NCBI GenBank assembly: GCA_944474755.1
Contig: OX104122.1
Span: forward strand, 20,361,714 to 20,425,713
Reading direction: 5' to 3'
DNA from: Limnoperna fortunei
Lineage: Eukaryota > Mollusca > Bivalvia > Mytilida > Modiolidae
DNA: 64,000 nt
In this document: piece after piece, positions 49,306-60,200 of the stretch
Numbering within the stretch: position 1 is the stretch's first letter
How the letters are laid out: each line of letters begins with the position of its first letter
Made by a program: the position numbers and the translations under genes
Notes under the pieces: model-generated
Told to the model about the DNA's origin: nothing
What the model saw: the letters and a program-made list of their open reading frames with translations, nothing else
Databases searched by the model: none

Positions 49306-49725
49306 AGTTGATTGATTGGATGTTTGCTTTACGTCCAGCAATATTTCAGCTATATTCAGGACGGGAACAAGTTAACAAACAATACATCAATTGAAAAAGG
49401 GGTGGGATGGGACACAGGGAACAAAATTTTGACTGCCACTGGAAAAGTACGGAGTATTGGTAAGGTCGGATTATTTAGCCTTTTGTAGCGGCTACAATGA
49501 GCCTACTTTTTTTCGAAATCTACAAAAGGGATCTTTATCGTGCAAGGAGCGTGGCACTCTACCAAACACATTACCCACTATGGTCTGCGGCCAGGCTTTC
49601 TGTATTATGACCTGACAACCCCCCCAACGAGAGGGTCTCCCCTATCCGCCACCCGGGGACGCGCTGGGCTGCTCTGTGGGTAGAGCACGGAACCGTCCTG
49701 GTATGGTCTCAGCTATTCCACAGTA
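49306..49725. mobile_element. Unclassified dispersed-type repeat with tRNA-like segment
   Basis: GC composition is clearly higher than in the flanks. It contains TTTACGTCCAGCAATATTTC near the left end, AAAGGGATCTTTATCGTGCA in the middle and a tRNA box A-like CTGTGGGTAGAGCACGG near the right end. It looks like an inserted short element, but there is no second copy in the window to define its ends. Confidence 0.45.
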
Positions 49726-49901
49726 AATATAAAGAAGTAACAATAAAATATATGTTGACCATATCCGATATATATTGAACTACCGAGGTAAGTGTTGATA
49801 TAAATGGACAGTTAGTTGTAACAGTAGCTTTACGTATTACTGACTGCCCTCGCTGTAAATGTGAAAATACATTTCATTAAGTTTGAAAAAACCACAACGT
49901 T

Positions 49902-50131
49902 ATGTTTGTTTGTTTCTTTCTTTCTGTTAAAGCCACTATTTTTCAGCTATATCATGGCGTCCAGTTTTTATTTGGGAAGGAAGCTGGAGTACCCGGAGAG
50001 AACCCCTGACCTGGGGAAAGAAAACTGGCAATCCTTGTCAATTAAGATTGGAGTCGAGAACACCCTGCGTGCAGTGAGAATTGAACACGTGAACAAAAGT
50101 TACGAACTAATCACTCGGCCACAGAGGCCCC
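49902..50131 (-). mobile_element. tRNA-derived SINE, minus strand
   Basis: Same family as 5,845-6,086. From 50,131 downwards: GGGGCCTCTGTGGCCGAGTG head, box B region degraded to GTTCAATTCTCACTGCACG, GACTCCAATCTTAATTGACA, CCCAGGTCAGGGGTTC, GACGCCATGATATAGCTGAA and tail. The 113-codon plus-strand frame over it is not a gene. Confidence 0.88.
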
Positions 50132-51743
50132 TCCACATCGTTATGAAGAAGTCGATGGGAAAGAACTTATGTATACATTACCCACCGTCCACAAATGTTT
50201 AACTTAATCTGACGTCTTTTTTCTTTAAAATACTAAACATTTATGTTTATCTGTATGTTTGAGGAATCGTAATAACACGTATTATGATAAAGCGACAAAA
50301 TTGCATGTCCACCTTAAACGGTGGACATAGTACAAACGCTAAAAGTTTTGTAGCATAACCCGACCGTACTACCACTGTGGACGGTTGGACAGAAACAAAT
50401 CCCCTTTGTATTTACGTCGTGAGTGAGTATGGACGGATACGGAGGTCACTTACAGTTAATCTACTAATGAAACGTTCAGACGCTTTCCAAAGGAAATACG
50501 TGGACAACCTTTTGAAATTTGTCAATTATTCAATAACAACAATAAGAAAAAGCAAACATTTTATTAACTTCTCATTTGTATATAAACAGCATTAATATAA
50601 TGCACATTACGACACATTTCTATTGAAACAACACACAATAATAATAAAAAAAATCCTAAGATTTCCATTATAATTTTCTTCCCTATAAGGGAATCTTCAA
50701 AGACAAGGACGTCTCTAGAAACCAATTCTCTTGGGGTGGAATTTGGGAGGTCGTTGTAACGCGTCCGTTCAACATTAAAATGGGTACTTGCTGCTCTCTG
50801 TTATGCTCACCACTTGAAGAATATAAACAATGGAACTAAAAGCTAAGATTAAGAATAATGTGCGAGTAGAGCTACAATGTTATGCTGTAGATACTTATTT
50901 CAGTTGGCAGTGTAATCAATTCAACACAACTCCTTCTGTTCAGCTTACTTGTACGTAGGTGTATAACAGGTAACGATTAACCTATCTAATCTGCTTGTTT
51001 AGGTTAATTAAAATATTCATTTTTCTTCTTTCAGATAACACAGTGATAAAAAATTTATAATTTGCACAAGGCATCAGAAAAAAATCACTATATGTATGTT
51101 CATTATATTGTATGTATTGCTATACTCAACAGGGCTTTACATGCAATAAAGAGTATTATTATCAGTGCATGTGAAAATAACAAGCGAATATAACAGTGTT
51201 AGGAACATTATCTCCGGCTTGCAACAAATGTGGACTTTTGATTGGTTGGTTACACGTCGGTACAAATCCCATGCCCCCGTCTTCGTTGCTAACGTCGCAG
51301 GGTGTATTGTTTGTGCGTTGCTAATATATGTTCTAGAGTACCAGTGTATGTTATTCCACAAATGAACATTTCTGTCTTTTTATATTTGTATTTGTACTTC
51401 CTTTCAAACATTGTAGATGCCCTATATTCACACTGACACACATAAATATGAATTAAATCGGAACTTGACGTCATTGTCTGTTGACGTTATGATAGCGTGA
51501 CTTGAGGCGCCAAAATACCGATAGTAGGAAAAACAATGTATAACAAAATAAAAACTCTTTAAACTCGCTAAGTCTGAGGTTGTTACCAAAGGTAACATCC
51601 TCGACTTGGTAAAATGGGCATTTTCTTCATAAAAAACGTAAAATTTTTTGTGAGCAACTGTGATGACGTTGTCCATTGAGCATTTTCTGACAACAAAAGA
51701 ACCTATTTTCACCCTTTTACACTTGTTAGCCGGGGATAAAACC
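50132..51743. other. Intergenic sequence
   Basis: No gene recognised. The overlapping short open frames at 51.1-51.7 kb on both strands have no family resemblance. Confidence 0.45.
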
Positions 51744-51884
51744 GTTACCTACGTTATAACCCAGGTGTATGGAAATTGTACCACCTGAAAGTACTTCTGG
51801 ACAGCTTTCGGCTTCGCCTCAGGCTGAACAGAAGTACTTTCAGGTGGTACAATTTCCATACACCCGGGTAATAACGTAGGTAAC
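51744..51884. repeat. Strong palindrome, 56-bp arms with two mismatches
   Basis: The left arm 51,744-51,799 begins GTTACCTACGTTATAACCC and ends AAAGTACTTCTG. The right arm 51,829-51,884 is its reverse complement apart from two positions, around a loop of about 29 bp containing TTCGGCTTCGCCTCAGGCTG, itself partly self-complementary. It is most likely a foldback miniature element. It lies about 0.36 kb past the stop codon of the cyclase gene and could be transcribed in its 3'UTR. Confidence 0.93.
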
Positions 51885-52239
51885 TGATAATATCACGTGA
51901 TTTCAGAACCATACAACATCGACAATCAAGTCAATTTCATAAGAGCATCCATGTCTCAAAATAATTATTGAATATTCTTTCAACTAATAATATATTATGT
52001 CAGAACAAAAAGGACTACAATTAACAAAGAAAAACACAAACAAACAAACAAGAAAAATAAGGGAACAAAACTATAACAAACACGTAATTAATGTAGAGTC
52101 ATGCAAGACCAAAGAACGATTCTGTTTACTAGAACGATTTCATTGAGGAAAAGTAAATACGTGAGACAGTCAGGAAATCTGAAATATAGGAGGAAATCAG
52201 ACAACACACCAAAGTCTTAAAACAGATACTGTCCGAAAA

Positions 52240-52350
52240 TCATAATTCTGATAAAGACGACATGGATGATAGTCCCCAGTCCAAGTTGTCCTTGCTCAAC
52301 AGCCAATAAGTTTTGTGTGACAAACCAAGACTAACTAGCTCTCTGTGTAC
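52240..52350 (-). CDS. Cyclase exon 7 (C-terminus)
   Basis: Acceptor ATTGTTTTAG, phase 0. It encodes VHRELVSLGLSHKTYWLLSK and 16 more residues before TGA. The TYWLL motif is the usual end of animal guanylyl cyclase catalytic domains. Confidence 0.88.
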   Translation of the reverse strand, partial: VHRELVSLGLSHKTYWLLSKDNLDWGLSSMSSLSEL

Positions 52351-55300
52351 CTAAAACAATACATATTTCTTGTTATAACATAAAAATACTTTTTTCCAAA
52401 ATAATTTAATATATGTTAAATTTGATAGTGTGAATTATTTTCATGGACAATCTTTGGTATCTTGTTATTATGACTTATTATGACAATTAATTACATGTTA
52501 TTAGAAGGTATCAAACATTTTGACTACACGATGTTATGCTAGACAAAACCGGAAAATAACTAAGTACAGTGTATACATAAGGTTATGCTGGACAACACCG
52601 TAATGTCTAAGTACAGTGTAAACATGGTGTTATGCTGTGCAACACCGTTAATAAATAAGTACAGTGCTCACACGGTGTTATGCTGGACAAAACCGGTAAT
52701 GACTAAGTACAGTGTATACATGGTGTTATGCTGGACAACACTGGTAATGACTAAGTACAGTGTATACACGGTGTTATGCTGGACAACACTGGTAATGACT
52801 AAGTACAGTGTATACATGGTGTTATGCTGGACAACACCGGTAATGACTAAGTACAGTGTATACATGGTGTTATGTTGGACAACACCAGTAATGACAAAGT
52901 ACAGTGTATACACGGTGTTATACTGGACAACACCGGTAATGACTAAGTACAGTGTATACATGGTGTTATGCTGGACGACACCGGTAATGACTAAGTACAG
53001 TGTATACATGGTGTTATGTTGGACAAAACCAGTAATGACAAAGTACAGTGTATACACGGTGTTATGCTGGATAACACCGGTAATGACTAAGTACAGTGTA
53101 AACATGGTGTTATGCTGGACAACACCGGTAATGACTAAGTACAGTGTAAACAATGTGTTACGTTGGACCACACCGGTAATGACTAAGTACAGTGTATACA
53201 TGGTGTTATGCTGGACAACACCGGTAATGACTAAGTACAGTGTATACATGGTGTTATGCTGGACAACACCGGTAATGACAAAGTACAGTGTATACATGGT
53301 GTTATGCTGGACAACACTGGTAATGACTAAGTACAGTGTATACATGGTGTTATGCTGGACAACACCGGTAATGACTAAGTACAGTGTATACATGGTGTTA
53401 TGCTGGACAACACCGGTAATGACTAAGTACAGTGTATACATGGTGTTATGCTGGACAACACCGGTAATGACTAAGTACTGTGTATACATGGTGTTATACT
53501 GGACAACACCGGTAATGACTAAGTACAGTGTATACATGGTGTTATGCTGGACAACACCAATAAGTACAGTTATGCTAGCATTTATGCATTTAAGTACTTA
53601 AGACATAACATAAATAGTGTGTACTGTTCACTAATCCTAATAAAGAAAGTAAAATATAAGCACATGTAGCTAACCATTTTCAACATTTAAACAGTTAATA
53701 TTGTCAAGATGGCATATTGCACACCTGATATACTTCATTTTTCTCTATCTAGCGTAGTCCTTTTTGTATTTTTGTATATTTTCACAGCTATCAGTTTATC
53801 TTGCTAAACAACTGGATTGTATTCAGGCAATTTACACATGGTTTAAATGGTGAACGATTAACACACTTGCAAGGTATAAAAAGGCGTAATATTTTGTTTT
53901 ATCTTTTTGTTTCATTTTCTATCAATCAATCAATCAAAACAGCGCGACCGCCTAGAGGAATTTATGTATATATTTATGCAATCTTCCTATTCAAGCAGCT
54001 AAAATGCTTTGACCGTATATTTATTTGTGATATACAGTCAGTGACCGTTTATCACAAAAAACTGACGTTACAATTTATTCTTCTCGCTGAAATTGACAAT
54101 AACAATGCGTAACGTGTAGAGGCCCGATATGGGTTCGAATTTTAAAGTCGTTTAAAAATAAATAAATATCATAAAATTAACTATTGTGTCCTTAAATATC
54201 GCAAAACAGATGGCAGAATAAACATAATATCAGTGTATTTATTTGACATAAAAAAATATAGGGACTCGGAACGAAACGGAAAAGGTACCGACATCGACTT
54301 TGTCCATTACGATTCCGCTTCTAAGCCTCATCCTTATATTGTTGTAATGTCAAATCACTACGCTTATATAATGTATTTAACTAAGAGTTATTTAAGCAAT
54401 AGAAACTTACATCTATATCGTTTATTTCTCTTGGCTCCACATTGAATCCCCCGATCTTCTCAAGTATTCTGTTCGTTGTCTCACTAATCTGGATTCTGTT
54501 AGCTGTAATAGCAGACGTTTTATTTTTTGAACCATGACAAGAGAGAATTTAAGTTTTTATATTTAATTAATTAAAAACACAGCAGATAAAGGATAATTCC
54601 ATGTTCATCTTGTCTTTACAGCAAAGAAGCCTGATTTATGGATGCGTTGTTTCGATTGTTATTTTTTTTGTGTTTTAGTTTTACGTTTTCAAAGTTGCTC
54701 ACAATGAAACAAAATAAAGGTTTACTTCATTCAACCGACACATTTTTTTTAATGTTTATTCAAAGTATCTACCTTTGCCTGACGACTTCATTAACGCTGC
54801 ACCTCGAGCTGTACTCCCAAACAAACAGTACCTCGGGTTCTTGGATCCGACTACACCGGCTACTATAAGAGCTTTATTGCGCAAAGAAAAATTTTCAAAA
54901 ACGATATAACTCATTCTATTTTATATTTTTGTTTAGTAGTGTTTTGCCTTTTTACAAATTAGTTTTGACATTTCTTTTTAAGAATAAATTTAATTTTCTT
55001 TTTTTATAATATATGCATTAAAATTGTACTTGTAACATTCATTTTTTAATCCAGAGCTCGTCTCTGTTAAAAGATACCGAACACCGTCTCGTTTGGGGGT
55101 TGTAATTCAGGAAACCAGTCCGCAGACCCTAATGCTTTGTAGAGTGCAACACATCTTGCGCGAAAAAGACCCTTTTCGTAGTTGTCCGCCAAAGTAAAAA
55201 GTTGGCGTACTTGTATCCGCCATTAAAGGCTGTTTTCCGTCCCCACATAATATTCCATACTTTTCCTTTGGCTGTCAAAAACATTTGGATTAAAAGTTTC

Positions 55301-57191
55301 TCCATTGATCAATATAATAAAAATTTTGCAATTTGTAAGAAAATAATACCTGAATGACAGCCAGTACGGATTGTGTACCTGTCGCCGGGACTGTGTGGAA
55401 GTTCTAGCTTGCTCATATGATAAAGCAAATCAAGGGACATTGTACAAATCTCGGATGCATGTCGCCTACCATTTTTTCTTGGCACACCTATATGAATATA
55501 AATGGATACATACAAGTATTACGTATGTTTTAATTCATAAATCCTCTACACACAGTTTGTGTAACACTTTCGGATGTCTTTTCGTGAAAAAAAAATATAA
55601 ATGATCGAAAGGTATTTGTATGATGCCATTAAGCACAGCTCGTAGCAAGTAGTAAAGCTGGCCGATAAGAGAACATTCTGTATCACGTAATCGAAATCTC
55701 TTTTCTTTTGTCCGGAAGTTGGTACCATCATGAAGTGAATTTAATAAAAAAATTAAATTATTTGAGGTCATTATTACAAGAAAACAAATATCGAGTAAAA
55801 GCCCATTACTACTCACACTTCGACACAGAGAATAAATAGATTCTTACATTCGTTTTTTGAGAAAAACCGGGTGATCTTTCACGAGTGAAAGACATAAAAA
55901 AATTCCATCACAAGTGAAGATCACGCAGGCTCTCCATTGTTTTACAATTCTTTGTCTACAACAGCCAATCAAAACGCCCACAACAAGAACGTGGTTATTT
56001 TACTATAACACCTTTCTTGAGTGTTTCATGCGTTTTGATTGGATAACGCAACGAGTACAGATGTGTGCGCGTAAGCTCATCTGTATTGGGTCATTTGTAC
56101 CAGAACTCGGTCATTTACGGAAGAACATGACTAGATCCCAGATACAACCTCTGCCCGTGATGTTTCTAAACAAAGACCGAATATATGCGAGATCTTACGT
56201 ATATTATGGAAGCCCATACGTGCCACGAAAAAAAAATTATAACTTGTGTGCACGAGTTTCAAACTTGTGCGCACGTCTTTCAAATCTTGAGCGCACGAGT
56301 TACTAAGTTGAGCGCACAAGATTTGAAACTCATGCACTCAATTTAGTAACTCGTGCGCAAAAGTTTGAAACTACTGCGCTCAAGATTTGAAACTTGTGCG
56401 CTCAATATTTGAAACTTGTGCGCTCAAGATTTGAAACTCGTGCGCTCAAGTTAAAAACTCTTGCGCACAAGTTTGAAACTCGCTCAAGATTGAAAGTCGT
56501 GCTCTCAAGTTAGTAACTCGTGCACACAAGATATAAATAATTTTTTCCGTGGCACGTACGAGCTTCCATATATATTTATATAATGTATACACTTTTACTG
56601 CCGTTTTACATAAAATGTACTGCGTTTGTACGCATGGCTTATCGGTATTTCATGGCGTCAACCTATGATGTGGCAGAGTTAATTGTAGAAGTAGGATACA
56701 TAGAATCCTTTGCATGGAGATGGTTACTACCCTTCGAATGACATTTATATTACGTAGGAGGAGGTCACGTGAACACTAGTTTAGGGTTATCGGAAGTAAC
56801 GTCATAAAATAATAAAATGTGCCATGCCGAGATCCATTTAGACGTATACGTACCTGACGCCACCACATATCCATCTCCTATGGTCTCAACTTTATACACG
56901 TCATAGAGTTCAATTCTAGTGTCGAAACAGGAGAACACACAGTTAAGCATTTCAGTGACTTCTAAAGGGAAAGAACTCGCAGACAACCTGGTGAAACCAA
57001 CCATGTCACTCTGAAAAAATGTACAATCATCAAACTGCTCTGCTTTTACTGTCTGGTTTCTCTTGAGACTTTCAGCAACAGATTTTGGAAGCATTTGGTA
57101 CAAAATGGCCTCACTTTGCTTTTTCTCTTTGTTTAACGCTTTTGTTCTAAAACAGGAAATATAAATTTATTAATTAATTCCCAATTTAAAA

Positions 57192-57248
<57 letters not shown>

Positions 57249-60200
57249 AAACACGCGTTTTTGTTAAGGTTTTCATCGGGTGTTTTTTTGTGAAAGGATA
57301 ACCGATTATTTCATTTTTTTTTTACTTATTTCTTTGAAAGGCAATAACGTCTCGCTTTCGGTGCAGCAAAGACAAGAAGTTCCCAAATGACCAGTTCTTT
57401 CCTTTATATGTTATAAAATTGACAAGATACACTGTCTTACTGTTGTTTTCAATTATATTAAGAGCAGATAAAACAAATATAAACATTGCTTAACAAAAAA
57501 AATCACAAAATTAACGAAAAACAAATAAGAGAAAGGACAAGTAGAAACCCACACTACCGGCTTGGAGCAGACGAACATTACGGGACTCCATTACCCTTGA
57601 AGATAAATAGTTGGATATAACCACAGTAAAAGAGTAATACTGGTTTAAATATCTAGAATTTGGTTGATAACAGTTGTATTATAATAATGACTTACTTGTT
57701 GCATATTACATTGTACATGTAATATGCTAGATTATCCACCCCCCCCCCCCCCTTAAAAATAAATAATAAAAATAATTATAAGGAAACAGGTCACACATGA
57801 AATTATTAATTTAGGTAAATTCGTACTTTTTAGCAATACTCAAAGAGTACTTTTGAATGTTTGACGTCAGGATATATGCCGAAAGACATATCAGGGGACT
57901 GACAAGAAGAATCCCGAGAACAATGGCACCAGAAATGAGCATGTCCATCAAATCTTGATATAGATTTTGCTCAAGTAACTTATTGATTTTGGCGGTTAAA
58001 CTTTGTTGCGTCTCCCTCATGACATCTCGGTAAATGCTCATATTTGAAAACCACCATTTTGCTGCCTCCAAAGAACCGTCTTGTTGTGAGGACTTATTTG
58101 ATCGAACTTCGTTTCGAAGTTTGAGAATTTCTTGCAGTGTTTCGTTTTTATTTTCTAGATTCCTCTGGAAAGTTTCGTAAGCAACCACAGAGTACTGTCT
58201 AGCAGATTCGAAAAAAGTCTTTCCAGTTTCCTGACTTTCTATAAAAAGAAGGTAATGATCCCTGTCCTTAAAGTATCCCACTGCAAAGAAATAAATCCCG
58301 TATCCTCTTTCTCGGCCGATGTGTTCGCTTGCCATAATTAGTTCCTGATAGCCAACCAATGATTTCCAAACTGAACCAGTGTTTACGTCACTGACCGCGT
58401 CATACATCCATTGTATGAACACTTCGATATCCTGTGAATAGAACCTAATTTCGTCCTGTACGGACACATTCTTCGAATCTAACTCATACCGGTGTTTATT
58501 AATGTGGTTCATGTACTTTTCACGGCTTTGGAATTCTTTCTGTGAATTTCCTTTGTTGACTGGCCATGATGATAATCCATCTAAAGCAGCATCAGTTTCC
58601 GGATATGCCATTAATAAATCACTTTTTGTACTCGATCCTATTCTGCTTACATACTAAGAACTCATATCGCGTTCCGTCTGTAAACATGATAAAAAATGTC
58701 CAAGCTCTACCCCGAAGTTTATTCGATCTATTGTTTCCTTGGTATTAATAAAACGCGTAAAACACGCTACGGAATCGAGCGATGCAACGACTGTCAATAT
58801 TGTTAGAGGTAATAAAACAAGAAATAACATTTTAGCCATCTGTTTTCTTTGTCCAGAAACTGTAATTGGGTTACCTGAAAGAAAAAATGAAGATTATTGA
58901 GTGTACGATTTCTAATTACCAATTGTGGAACGAGGGTCATGATGAAAATCCTACTGTGCAATTCTACCGTACACAAACTAGTTAGCGGTCTACAGTTCTA
59001 CATGCAAGACAAACAAGCTATCGGTCTACAACGTGCGTAGACAAATTAGCTAGCGGTCTACAGTTTTACATGCGCAGACAAACTAGATTGCGGTATACAG
59101 TTTTATATGCGCAGACAAACTAGATAGTGGTCTACAATTCTACATGCGTACACAAACTAGCTAGCGGTCTACAGTTTTACATGCGCAGAAAAACTAGATT
59201 GCGGTCTACAGTTTTAAATGCGCAGACAAATTAGATTGCGGTCTACAGTTTTACATGCGCAGACAAACTAGATAGAGGTCTACATTTCTATATATTCGCA
59301 GACAAACTAGCTAAAGGTTTACAGTTTCACATGCGCAGACAAACTAGATAGCGGTCTACATTTCCACATGCACAGGCAAACTAGCTAGTGGTCTACAGTT
59401 ATACATGCGCAGACAAACTAGCTAGCGGTCTACAGTTCTACATGCACAGACAAACTAGCTTGCGGTCTACAGCTCTTCAAGCGCAGACAAACCAGCTAGC
59501 GGTCTAGTTCTACATGCGCAGACAAACTAGATAGCGGTCTGCAGTTCATTAAAGTACATTAATGTTCCGGTTTTACTGCATTGCGAATGCGCATAGTATC
59601 ACGTGAAACAGTAGATGTAATATTATTACTGTGTAGGTTCTTTTGCAAACGTTTTTGTGACTTAATGGTGTGGTTTATTGGCTCTCATCACATGCTAGTT
59701 TTATATTATACACTGTATATTAATTCCCAGATTCTTGTATATATTTGACAGAATTTTTTATCTTACGCACAATATATAAATTACAATAAAATTATAGCTA
59801 GCATAGCAGATGTCAGCTATATGGTTACATGTGTGTGTGTATGTGTGTGGTGTGTGTAAAAAAAGTCACGAATTCATTTCAGATGGTAGCTGAAATATTG
59901 TAGACGAGCACTAAAATTAATATAAAAGCAGATAAAAATAATTTTTACACAGATAAAACTTAAGTTTTTTTTTTAAATAACTACAAAAATGTCAGACACA
60001 TCTTTTGCAATCTGAAATGCTGACGTCACAAAAACATTAGAGAAAGACGTCATGTCACCGATGGACTGTTAGGGTGCTCTGAAGTAACGTCATGAAAAAG
60101 TGCAATGCTCGAATTTAGGCTGCGCCTATATTCATATTACTGCTTAGCTGACCTGAACCTTTGGTACAGGTGAGCTTTTACACATACTTAATGTCCTTTG

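Noticed and set aside
49861..50202. 113-codon plus-strand open frame
   Set aside because: Antisense to a SINE copy.
52585..53601. 338-codon plus-strand frame and 289-codon minus-strand frame
   Set aside because: The 48-bp minisatellite unit is a multiple of three with no stop; both frames are periodic artefacts lying in a cyclase intron.
55914..56306. 130-codon plus-strand open frame
   Set aside because: Overlaps a satellite-bearing TIR element within a cyclase intron; no family similarity.
58581..58654. A 74-nt minus-strand intron (GTATGT..TTTAG) removing the TAG of the cyclase
   Set aside because: It would remove conserved NIT residues (YVSRIG, TDAAL) that align with the family; nonsense mutation or error is simpler.
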